Shown piece after piece: positions 1 to 7,371 of a DNA stretch of 64,000 bases. Position numbers and translations under genes: made by a program. Positions within the stretch are counted from its first letter, which is position 1, and each line of letters begins with the position of its first letter. Origin of the DNA: Streptacidiphilus jeojiense (GTDB lineage: Bacteria; Actinomycetota; Actinomycetes; Streptomycetales; Streptomycetaceae). The DNA lies in NCBI RefSeq assembly GCF_000719095.1, contig NZ_JOEH01000009.1:124001-188000 (forward strand), written 5' to 3'. The notes beneath the pieces were generated by a model. That model had not been told where the DNA came from. It made no database searches and saw nothing but the letters and a program-made list of their open reading frames with translations.

Positions 1-2706
1 GACGCTGACGAGGCCCCCGGGATGGAGCTGCTCGCCGCGGCCGAGCGCACCGACGCCGTCGCCGCGCTGACCGCCGAGCGCGCTGCGATGCTCGCCGACT
101 GGCCGACCGTCGTGGAGCTCCCCAGCGACCTGGACCGGCCCGCGGTCCGCACCTGCGCCGGGGTCCGACTGCCCTTCACCATCACCGAGTCGGCCCGGGC
201 CGGCTGCGTGGCGCTGGCCGCATCGCTCGGCGTCAGCCGCAACGCGGTGCTCCTGGGCGCCTGGGCGCTGGTGGTGGCCCGGCGCACCGGACGGCAGCGG
301 CTGCTGGTGGGCGTCCCCACCGTCGGCCGGCACAACCGCAGTGCCATGCGGGTCGTCGGCGGTGCCACCGGCCTCGGCCCGGTGGCCTGCGAGATCCCGG
401 AGGACGGGACGGTGGCCGACTACGTCCGGAGCACCGCCCGGGCGCTGCGGGAACTGCTGCGGTACGGCCGGGTGCCGTTCGAGGACCTGGTGACCGGGCT
501 GACCCGGGGCGGCGACCGCTCCCGCAACCCGCTGGCACAGATCGCCTTCGGCGCGCACAGCGAGCTGGTGCCGACCGTGCTGCCGGCCGGCGGGGTGGAC
601 TTCGAGATCTGCGTCGGGCACACCGGCGGCACCGCCTACGACGCCATGCTGCACGTGCTCGGCTGGGACGCCCAGCCGGCGCTGGAACTCGAGTACGCGA
701 CCTCGGTGCTGACCGCGCAGGAGGCGCTCGACCTGGCCGGCTCCTTCGAGCAGGCGCTGCTCGAACTGGCCGCCGCCCCGGACCGCCCGCTGGCCGAGGT
801 CGGCACGGTCTCCCCGGCCCAGCGGCGCCGGCTGGACGCCCTGGAGCGCGGCCCCGAGGCGACCGTCGACGCGGGGCTGTGGCAGCTGATCGAGGAGGTG
901 GCCGTACGCACCCCGGACGCCCCCGCGGTCCGCGCCGACGAAGCCCCGGAGTCGACCCTGACCTACCGTCAACTGCTGGATGCTGCAGCCGAACTGTCCG
1001 CGCGTCTGGCCGCCGCCGGGGTCGCCGAGGGCGACCGGGTGGGCCTGGCGCTGCGCCGCTCGGTCGACGAGATCGTCGCGATCGCGGCGGTCCTGCGGAT
1101 CGGCGCCGCCTACGTGGGCATCGACGCCGGCAACCCGCCCGCGGCCAACACCGCGGTCCTGGACGGCGCGCAGGCACGGGTGGTGCTCGGCGACCCGGAC
1201 CGGCTGGAGGCGCTGGGCGCCGCCGGGACCGGGCGCACCCTGCTGACCGTGGCACCGCCCGCCGCCACCGCGCCGGTCGGTGTCGCGCTGGTCGGCACCG
1301 CGCCGGTCGGCACCGTGCCGCCGCCCGCGCCCGCCGACCCCGACCGGATCGCCTACCTGGCCTTCACCTCCGGCACCACCGGCGCGCCGAAGGGCGCGAT
1401 GATCCCCTGCCGGGGCGTGGTCCGGCTGGCCCACCGGCCGCAGTTCCTGCGGCCCGGGGCGACCGACCGCTTCCTGCGCCTGGCCCCGCTGGCCTTCGAC
1501 GCCTCGACGCTGGAGATCTTCGCCCCGCTGCTGGCCGGCGGCACGATCGAGGTCTTCACCGGCCGGCACGTCACCGCCTCGGCGCTGGCCCGGGTGCTGG
1601 AGCAGCGCGAGGTCACCGGCCTCTGGCTCTCCGCGGGCCTGTTCCGCCTGGTCGCCGACTTCCGCCCGGCCGCCTTCCGCTCGGTGCTGCAGCTGCTCAC
1701 CGGCGGGGACGTGGTGCCGCCGGCGCAGGTGGCCCAGGTCCTGCGGACCTGCCCCGGACTGCGCGTCAGCAACGGCTACGGGCCCACCGAGAACACCACC
1801 TTCACCACCGTCCACCATGTCGACGAACCGGCCGCCGCCACCGCGTCCGGGCTGCCGATCGGCCGCCCGATCCAGGGCACCGGCGTGCTGGTGCTCGACC
1901 GGTCCGGCCGACCGGTACCGCCCGGCGGCGTCGGCGAGCTGTACACCTACGGCGCCGGCCTGGCGGCGGGTTACGCCGGGGCGCCGGAGGAGACGGCCCG
2001 GGTCTTCGGGGAGTTCGGCGCCGCGGCCGGCGGCCGGCGGCTCTACCGCACCGGCGACCTGGTCCGCTGGGACGCCGAGGGCAACCTGCGCTTCCTCGGC
2101 CGCAGCGACCGCCAGGTCAAGGTCCGCGGCTTCCGGGTCGAGCCGGAGCAGGTGACCGCGGTGCTGCGGAGCCATCCCGAGGTCCGCGACGCCGCGGTGG
2201 CGGTGGTACCGCTCGGCAACGGCGACCACCAGCTGCTGGCCGCGGTCGTCGGCACCGCGCCCGGGCTCACGTCCGCGCTGCGCTCCTTCGCCGCCGGGCA
2301 GTTGCCCGGCCACGCCGTCCCCGGACTGTGGGCGCAGGTGGACGAGTTCCCGGTCACCGCCAACGGGAAGCTCGACCTGGACCGGCTGCGGCGCCTGGCC
2401 GCGGGCGAGGAGGCCGTCGCCCCCGCACCCGTCGCGGTCCCGGCGGCACCCGTCCGGTCCGAGGGCGACCGGCTGGTCTCGGTGGTCACCGAGGCCTGGG
2501 CCGAGGTCCTCGGCCACCGCGACTTCCGTCCCGACGACTGGTTCTTCGACGTCGGCGGCGACTCCCTGCTGCTGATCCGGGTCCACTCGATCCTCAAGGA
2601 GGCCCTGCCCGAGTACGAGGTCACCGTCGGCGACCTGTACGCCTGCAGCGCCATCGAGGACCTCGTTGCCAAACTCCGGGGCGCGCGGCAGCCCGCCGCC
2701 GCCTGA
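1..2706 (+). CDS. NRPS protein half-C-A-T, Val-type adenylation (5' end possibly outside window)
   Basis: This is a stand-alone amino acid-activating NRPS protein that opens the halogenation cassette. Counting from the ATG at base 22, residues 1-270 match only the C-terminal half of a condensation domain (ELPSDLDRP, then VGVPTVGR) and no HHxxxDG is present. The A domain (about 285-790) has FTSGTTGAPKG near 441, NGYGPTENTTF near 583 and NGKLD near 781. The T domain carries DVGGDSLL near 843. The specificity residues read DALWLGGTF plus the A10 lysine, which I recall as very close to the valine code of surfactin synthetase (DAFWIGGTFK). The frame is open from base 1, so the gene may start upstream. 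ATG 22 has only a weak GAGG at 10-13. The half-C-A protein at 7372-9498 has the same layout, which favours a start near 22. The halogenase follows after 103 bases. Confidence 0.85.
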   Translation, partial: DADEAPGMELLAAAERTDAVAALTAERAAMLADWPTVVELPSDLDRPAVRTCAGVRLPFTITESARAGCVALAASLGVSRNAVLLGAWALVVARRTGRQRLLVGVPTVGRHNRSAMRVVGGATGLGPVACEIPEDGTVADYVRSTARALRELLRYGRVPFEDLVTGLTRGGDRSRNPLAQIAFGAHSELVPTVLPAGGVDFEICVGHTGGTAYDAMLHVLGWDAQPALELEYATSVLTAQEALDLAGSFEQALLELAAAPDRPLAEVGTVSPAQRRRLDALERGPEATVDAGLWQLIEEVAVRTPDAPAVRADEAPESTLTYRQLLDAAAELSARLAAAGVAEGDRVGLALRRSVDEIVAIAAVLRIGAAYVGIDAGNPPAANTAVLDGAQARVVLGDPDRLEALGAAGTGRTLLTVAPPAATAPVGVALVGTAPVGTVPPPAPADPDRIAYLAFTSGTTGAPKGAMIPCRGVVRLAHRPQFLRPGATDRFLRLAPLAFDASTLEIFAPLLAGGTIEVFTGRHVTASALARVLEQREVTGLWLSAGLFRLVADFRPAAFRSVLQLLTGGDVVPPAQVAQVLRTCPGLRVSNGYGPTENTTFTTVHHVDEPAAATASGLPIGRPIQGTGVLVLDRSGRPVPPGGVGELYTYGAGLAAGYAGAPEETARVFGEFGAAAGGRRLYRTGDLVRWDAEGNLRFLGRSDRQVKVRGFRVEPEQVTAVLRSHPEVRDAAVAVVPLGNGDHQLLAAVVGTAPGLTSALRSFAAGQLPGHAVPGLWAQVDEFPVTANGKLDLDRLRRLAAGEEAVAPAPVAVPAAPVRSEGDRLVSVVTEAWAEVLGHRDFRPDDWFFDVGGDSLLLIRVHSILKEALPEYEVTVGDLYACSAIEDLVAKLRGARQPAAA

Positions 2707-2725
2707 GGCCGTCCGCGGCCGTCCA

Positions 2726-2786
2726 CACCGACCAGCCCGCCCGAACCGAACGAACCGAACCGACCGAACCAACCGAACCGACCGCA
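2726..2786. repeat. CCGAA/CCGAC short tandem repeat between genes
   Basis: The gap between the first NRPS gene and the halogenase is mostly repeats of a 4-5 base unit (cgaac, cgaaccgaccgaac and variants). It codes for nothing evident. The halogenase ribosome site (GAGAGGAAGAG) lies immediately after it. Confidence 0.7.
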
Positions 2787-2809
2787 TGATCCGAATGAGA
2801 GGAAGAGCT

Positions 2810-3757
2810 ATGTCCCAGAACGACTTCTCGCTCACCCCCGAGCAGGTGGAGCAGTTCGAGCGCGACGGCTACATCGGCCCGTTCGACCTGTACGACCCGG
2901 CCGAGATGGAGCAGAACCTGCGGGCGCTGCGCCCCAAGCTGATCAGCACCAAGAAGTCGATCTACAGCGACGAGAAGCAGGCGTCGGCCATCTCCAACTA
3001 CGACCGCCACTTCGACATCGACTTCCTGGCCGGCCACGTCACCCGTCCGGAGATCGTCGACCGGGTCGCCTCCATCCTCGGACCCGACACCCTGTGCTGG
3101 CGCTCGGAGTTCCTGGCCAAGTACCCCGGCGACGAGGGCACCGACTGGCACCAGGCCGAGGACTTCTCCAGCCTCACCGACAACGCCACCCCGCAGATCC
3201 AGTGGCCGGCCGACTCGGACCGCCGCGGCACCGTCACCGTATGGACCGCCTTCACCGAGGCCAGCGTCGAGACCGGGGCGCTGCAGTTCATTCCCGGCAC
3301 CCACAAGGAGATGAACTACGACGAGACCAAGGGCCTGACCTACGACGCCGACATCATCAACAACCTGGAGAAGCAGGGCACCAACCGCGGCTTCTTCGGC
3401 TACGACTACCGCCAGCTGCAGAAGAACCCCGACTGGGCCCCGGACGAGTCCAAGGCCATCTCCGCGGTCATGAAGCAGGGGCAGTTCATCATCTTCTGGT
3501 CCACGCTCATGCACGCCTCGCACCCCAACACCAGCGAGGACCAGGCCCGCCTGGGCTACTCGGTGCGCTACCTGCCCACCGCCGCCCGCGTCTACCCGGG
3601 GCTCACCGAGCTGAAGGAGTTCGGCTCCACGGTCAGCCTCGCCCGCTACGGGGCGATCCTCACCTCCGGCGAGGACACCTACCAGCACAACACGTACGTA
3701 CAGGAGACCGTGAACGGCTACGAGTTCCCGGTCCGTGACATTCGGAGGTCCGCATGA
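2810..3757 (+). CDS. SyrB2/CytC3-type non-heme Fe(II)/2-oxoglutarate halogenase
   Basis: The 315-residue protein is a PhyH-fold oxygenase whose facial triad is altered to the halogenase form. WHQAEDF at 113-119 gives His114-x-Ala116, where hydroxylases carry Asp or Glu, so chloride can occupy the third iron site. The second ligand is His235 in LMHASHPN, and Arg253 (SVRYLP) is the likely 2-oxoglutarate anchor. These positions are almost the same as those I recall for SyrB2 (His116, Ala118, His235, Arg254). Known relatives chlorinate unactivated methyl groups of Thr, aminobutyrate, Val, Leu or Ile held on a carrier protein. The start is ATG 2810 behind AGAGGAAG. The stop overlaps the start of the next gene, a free carrier protein, as ATGA. 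That coupling and the Val-type A domain upstream make a carrier-bound valine-like residue the likely substrate. Confidence 0.92.
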   Translation: MSQNDFSLTPEQVEQFERDGYIGPFDLYDPAEMEQNLRALRPKLISTKKSIYSDEKQASAISNYDRHFDIDFLAGHVTRPEIVDRVASILGPDTLCWRSEFLAKYPGDEGTDWHQAEDFSSLTDNATPQIQWPADSDRRGTVTVWTAFTEASVETGALQFIPGTHKEMNYDETKGLTYDADIINNLEKQGTNRGFFGYDYRQLQKNPDWAPDESKAISAVMKQGQFIIFWSTLMHASHPNTSEDQARLGYSVRYLPTAARVYPGLTELKEFGSTVSLARYGAILTSGEDTYQHNTYVQETVNGYEFPVRDIRRSA

Positions 3758-4026
3758 CCGTGCAGACGACGGGGAGCCGTCCGGCGACCCAACAGGAGAC
3801 CGAGGCCTGGGTGGCCGAGAGCTGGCGCGCCCTGGGGCTTGCGGTGGAGGGGCCGCAGACCGACTTCTTCGCGGTGGGCGGCACCTCGCTCGCGGCGGCG
3901 CGGTTCGTCGCCGGCGCCGAGGAACTGTTCGGCGAGGACGTGCTCCCGCCGGAGGACTTCTTCGAGGACAGCTCGGTGTCGGCCGTGGCCGCACTGCTCC
4001 TCCGCAACACCGGCGACGGGTCCTGA
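3754..4026 (+). CDS. Free-standing peptidyl carrier protein (halogenase partner)
   Basis: A 90-residue carrier protein. FFAVGGTSL gives Ser45 as the phosphopantetheine attachment site. The start overlaps the halogenase stop (ATGA), so the two are translationally coupled. In the coronamic acid and kutzneride pathways a free carrier of this kind holds the amino acid during chlorination. The same role is inferred here, with the residue coming from the T domain of the first protein or loaded directly by its A domain. About 166 bases without a recognisable gene separate it from the thioesterase. Confidence 0.85.
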   Translation: MTVQTTGSRPATQQETEAWVAESWRALGLAVEGPQTDFFAVGGTSLAAARFVAGAEELFGEDVLPPEDFFEDSSVSAVAALLLRNTGDGS

Positions 4027-4192
4027 CGGACCATCACCGCACTGACGCAGCAACCGCACCGCCGCGACACCCGCACCGATGTGACGTGGGGCCCCGACGA
4101 GCACGGCACCGCCCGTGCCGTCGCGGCCCCCGCGCCACCCCTCGGCCCAACCCCTACTCCGTCCGCCCCGCCCCGCAGAGAGGCAGCGACCT

Positions 4193-4963
4193 GTGACCGA
4201 CGCTCCCGTCCCGCAGTGGCTCTTCCCGCTGCGCAAGCAGTCCCCGGACGCCGCCGCACCGCAGGCGCGGCTCCTCGTCCTCCCCTACGCCGCAGCCGGC
4301 GCCGCCTCGCTGCGGCCGCTGGTGGCGGCCCTGCCCGCGGAGATCCAGGTACTGGGCGTCTCGCTGCCCGGCCGGGAGCGCCGCTTCTCGGAGCCGCCGG
4401 TGACCGGCCACACCGAGATCGTCACCGCCGTCACCCGCGAACTCGCCGCCCTGCCGCCCCTGCCCACCTGGCTGTTCGGCCACAGCATGGGCGCCAGCCT
4501 GGCGCTCGCCTGTGCCCTGGCCGCCCCCGAGCTGTGCCACGGCGTCGCGGTCAGCGCCCGCAAACCCACCGGCGTCGCCCTGGAGTCGCTGCGCGGCCTG
4601 GACGACGAGCAGATCGTCGGCTTCTTCGGCGCCGTCGGCAACACGGCACCCAAGCTGCTGGCCGACCCGTTCTGGCGGGCCCGGTTGATCGACCTCTTCC
4701 GCAGCGACACCCGGCTCGACGAGGAGGTGTCGGCCGCCATCGAGGGAGCCCCGCTGGACCTGCCGGTGCTCGCCCTCGGCGGTGCCGACGACCCGTACGT
4801 CCCCGCCGCCGAGCTCTACGAGTGGGAGCGGCGCACCAGCGGCGGCTGCGAGGTGCAGGTACTGCCCGGCGCGCACTTCTACCTGCTCGACCCGGGCAAC
4901 CGCGTCGCGGTGCAGCAGGCACTGGACGGGGCGCTGCGCCGGACCGCCGTCCCCGTCGGCTGA
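4193..4963 (+). CDS. Type II thioesterase (alpha/beta hydrolase)
   Basis: A 256-residue thioesterase of the GrsT/RifR class. The nucleophile elbow is FGHSMGA (Ser98), the acid lies in GGADDPY (199-200) and the histidine is in GAHFYL (His228). The early LPYAAAGAASL segment is typical of type II enzymes that act on carrier-bound acyl groups. The start chosen is GTG 4193 behind AGAGAGGCAGC. Upstream in-frame starts would add proline-rich sequence with no homology. In this cassette it could release a finished chlorinated residue, clear mis-loaded carriers, or hand the residue on. The last role is filled in coronamic acid synthesis by CmaE, which has a Cys nucleophile. The Ser here favours hydrolysis. 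Confidence 0.85.
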   Translation: MTDAPVPQWLFPLRKQSPDAAAPQARLLVLPYAAAGAASLRPLVAALPAEIQVLGVSLPGRERRFSEPPVTGHTEIVTAVTRELAALPPLPTWLFGHSMGASLALACALAAPELCHGVAVSARKPTGVALESLRGLDDEQIVGFFGAVGNTAPKLLADPFWRARLIDLFRSDTRLDEEVSAAIEGAPLDLPVLALGGADDPYVPAAELYEWERRTSGGCEVQVLPGAHFYLLDPGNRVAVQQALDGALRRTAVPVG

Positions 4964-5021
4964 GCAACCCGAGAACCGCCAGGAAACGAGCCCGGAGACG
5001 CTCCGGGGAAGGAGGCAGAAC

Positions 5022-6047
5022 GTGGTCGCAGCCCACCCGTCCGCTGACGGGGAAGCCCTGCTCGACTGGAACGAGAGTCCGATCGGCCCGCCACCGCTGG
5101 CCGTCAAGCGGGTCGTCGACGCCGCCGAGCGTCTGCACCGCTACCCCCGGGGTCTGCTGGAGGAGGTCACCGCACTGGCTGCCGCCCACCACGGCGTCAG
5201 CACCGACCAGGTGCTGCTGATGGCCGGCGTGGACGAGGCCATCGACATGACCCTCTCGCTGGCCGACCGGGCCTGGGGACTGAAGCCGGGATTCGACGGC
5301 TACCCGGACCGGGCGGCCGCCAACGACAAGCCGTTCCACCCGATCCCGCTCGGCCCGGACTGGCAGCCCCGGCCCGGCGTCCCGGCGGGACTCGGCGCCG
5401 GCGACATCGTCTACCTGGCCCAGCCCGGCAACCCCACCGGCAACCTGCTCCCCGCCGCCTGGATCGACGGCCTGCGCGCCGTCGCCGGACATGTCTTCGT
5501 CGACGAGACCTACCAGGAGTTCTCCGCGCAGCCCGGAATCCTCTCCCGCACCGGCGGCCCGGTGCCCGGGGTCCTGGTCTACCGCAGCTTCTCCAAGGCG
5601 GCCGGCCTGGCCGGGATCCGCCTCGGCTGCCTGGTCGCCGACGCCGCCACCATCGCCCGGCTGCGGCCGCTGCGCCGGTTCATGCCGATCGACGCGGTCA
5701 GCCTGCACGCGGCGGCCGGCCTGCTGGAGGAACCCGAGTTCATGACCCGGCTGGCCGAGTACGTCCGCGAGGCCCGTGCCGAACTGTGCACCACGCTGCG
5801 CGCCAGCGGCCTGTTCGAGGAGGTCCGCGAGTCGGAGACCAACTTCGTGCTGGTCCGCCCCGAGGCGGCCGTGCGCGAGGCACTCGCCACGGTCCTCGCC
5901 GAGGACCGGGTCCGGGTCAAGGACTGCGACGGCAACGGGCTGCCCGGCTGGCTCCGGATCAGCATCGGAAGCCGGGAGGACCACCAGCGGCTGGACCGCA
6001 GCCTGTGCCGCGTCGCCTGGACCCGCATCCTCCCCAGGGCGGCCTGA
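5022..6047 (+). CDS. HisC-like fold-type I PLP aminotransferase
   Basis: A 341-residue class I/II aminotransferase resembling histidinol-phosphate aminotransferase. The N-terminus has WNESPIGPP and RYPRG. PGNPTG (Asn137), VDETY (Asp161) and SFSKAAGLAGIRLG (Lys192 for the PLP Schiff base, Arg200) are all present. The start is GTG 5022, eight bases after GGAGG. It is unlikely to be the housekeeping HisC, because no other his gene is nearby and a methyltransferase follows 85 bases later. The family interconverts amino acids and 2-oxo acids. Paired with the MppJ-like methyltransferase, the inferred role is to supply or reclaim the 2-oxo acid that is methylated at its beta carbon. The actual substrate cannot be read from the sequence. 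Confidence 0.8.
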   Translation: MVAAHPSADGEALLDWNESPIGPPPLAVKRVVDAAERLHRYPRGLLEEVTALAAAHHGVSTDQVLLMAGVDEAIDMTLSLADRAWGLKPGFDGYPDRAAANDKPFHPIPLGPDWQPRPGVPAGLGAGDIVYLAQPGNPTGNLLPAAWIDGLRAVAGHVFVDETYQEFSAQPGILSRTGGPVPGVLVYRSFSKAAGLAGIRLGCLVADAATIARLRPLRRFMPIDAVSLHAAAGLLEEPEFMTRLAEYVREARAELCTTLRASGLFEEVRESETNFVLVRPEAAVREALATVLAEDRVRVKDCDGNGLPGWLRISIGSREDHQRLDRSLCRVAWTRILPRAA

Positions 6048-6132
6048 GCCCGGGACTCCCCGAATTCTCACCCCCGTACATCCACACCGCATTCACCCCG
6101 CACCGAATTCACCCCAGAGAGGCGAACCCATC

Positions 6133-7179
6133 ATGACCATCCTGACCGACGACTTCGAGCGCCGTCTGATCGACAACACCCAGCCGGTCCGTCAGTTCTT
6201 CCTGGCCCAGGCCCTGCACCACGCCATGCACGTGGGCCTGTTCGACGCGCTGAAGAAGGAGCCCGGAGCCACCGCGGAGACGCTGGCCGAGCAGCTCGGC
6301 CTGGACGCCTACCGCACCGGCGGGTTCCTCCGCTACCTGCGCAACGAGGGCTACGCCGTACTGGAGGAGGGCGGCTGGTCCATCAGCGGCAAGGCGCTGG
6401 AGGTGCTCCCCTTCGCCCCCTGGTACGAGATGATGGTCGGCGGCTACGCGCCCTCCATGGACCAGCTCGGCGACATCCTCGCGGACGGCACCCGCTTCGC
6501 CACCCGCAACACCACCAAGGTGGGCGAGGGCAGCTGCGGTATCGGCGCCTACGACGCCCTGCCGCTGGTCGAGCAGCTGCTGGACCCGGCCATGGCCAAC
6601 CGCCCGGAGACCGTGGTGGACCTCGGCTGCGGTGACGGCAGCTTCCTGATGGACCTGCTGGTGGCCCAGCCGGACCTGCGCGGCCTCGGCGTCGAGCCCA
6701 ACCAGGGCTCGGTCGAGCTCGGCGAGCGCCGCCGGGCCGAACTCGGCCTGGAGGGCCGGTTCGACGTGGTCCAGGGCGGCGCCGCCGACGCGCTGACGCT
6801 GGACCTGCCGGAGAACGGCCGGGGCATCTGCTTCATGACCGCCTTCGTGCTCCAGGAGGTGCTGCAGCAGGAGGGCCCGGAGTTCGTCGAGAACCTGCTG
6901 GCGCAGACCTTCGAGCGCTACCCCGAGGCCCGCTGGCTGGTCGTCGAGATGGACCACAAGCCGCTCTCGCCGGTGATGGGCAGCCACGGCCTGGCGAAGA
7001 CCTTCTACAACCCCTACTTCCTGATCCACCACATCACCGAGCAGCGCCTGGAGACGCGCACCTGGTGGGACGAGCTGTTCGAGCGCCTGGGCCTGACCGT
7101 CGAGGCCTCCGCCAACCCGGACCCGCGCGCCGACTCCACCGGCCTGCAGTTCGGCGTCCTGCTCTCCAAGAAGTCCTGA
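6133..7179 (+). CDS. SAM-dependent methyltransferase, MppJ/SgvM-like
   Basis: The 348-residue enzyme has an N-terminal helical dimerisation/winged-helix region (about 15-100) and a Rossmann methyltransferase domain with VVDLGCGDGSF at 161-171. Near the C-terminus, EMDHKP (Asp274, His275) and FLIHHITEQR (His299, His300) resemble the metal-binding region I recall from MppJ, the iron-containing phenylpyruvate beta-C-methyltransferase, and from SgvM, which methylates the 2-oxo acid of leucine. An O- or ring C-methyltransferase of the same broad family remains possible. The start is ATG 6133 after AGAGAGGCG. The upstream extension of the frame is non-homologous shadow sequence. With the adjacent aminotransferase it would give a beta-methyl amino acid. 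A3 of NRPS1 has a Phe-like code, so beta-methylphenylalanine is one candidate product. Confidence 0.75.
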   Translation: MTILTDDFERRLIDNTQPVRQFFLAQALHHAMHVGLFDALKKEPGATAETLAEQLGLDAYRTGGFLRYLRNEGYAVLEEGGWSISGKALEVLPFAPWYEMMVGGYAPSMDQLGDILADGTRFATRNTTKVGEGSCGIGAYDALPLVEQLLDPAMANRPETVVDLGCGDGSFLMDLLVAQPDLRGLGVEPNQGSVELGERRRAELGLEGRFDVVQGGAADALTLDLPENGRGICFMTAFVLQEVLQQEGPEFVENLLAQTFERYPEARWLVVEMDHKPLSPVMGSHGLAKTFYNPYFLIHHITEQRLETRTWWDELFERLGLTVEASANPDPRADSTGLQFGVLLSKKS

Positions 7180-7200
7180 CCCGGGGTCAGCCCGTCGACC

Positions 7201-7245
7201 CCGAAGGGGCGGTCCGCTCGCACTGCGAGCCGGCCGCCCCTTCGG
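7201..7245 (+). terminator. Hairpin downstream of methyltransferase
   Basis: A perfect 12-base stem (CCGAAGGGGCGG at 7201-7212 pairs with 7234-7245), with a second small stem in the loop. It lies 21 bases past the methyltransferase stop and probably ends the plus-strand operon. Confidence 0.7.
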
Positions 7246-7263
7246 CGTTCGAAGACAGAACGG

Positions 7264-7311
7264 GGGGCAGAGAGAACAGGCTGCAGAGAGAACGGGCGGC
7301 AGAGAGAAACG
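7264..7311. repeat. Three copies of GCAGAGAGAAC
   Basis: Three imperfect direct repeats with a period of about 17 bases lie between the two hairpins of the convergent terminator region. No function is evident. Confidence 0.6.
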
Positions 7312-7353
7312 GGAGGGCCCGGTACCGCTGATCGCGGTACCGGGCCCTCCCGT
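7309..7353. terminator. Bidirectional terminator between convergent cassettes
   Basis: A perfect 20-base inverted repeat (7309-7328 with 7334-7353) with a five-base loop TGATC. It sits between the plus-strand halogenase operon and the end of the minus-strand A-domain gene, so it can stop transcription from both sides. Confidence 0.85.
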
Positions 7354-7371
7354 TGGTGGTGCGGCTCAGCG

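Noticed and set aside
4193..4963. CmaE-type aminoacyl transferase
   Set aside because: CmaE relatives use a Cys nucleophile. This protein has GHSMG with Ser, as in hydrolytic type II thioesterases.
5022..6047. Housekeeping histidinol-phosphate aminotransferase
   Set aside because: The fold matches HisC, but no his genes are nearby and the gene is embedded in the tailoring operon.
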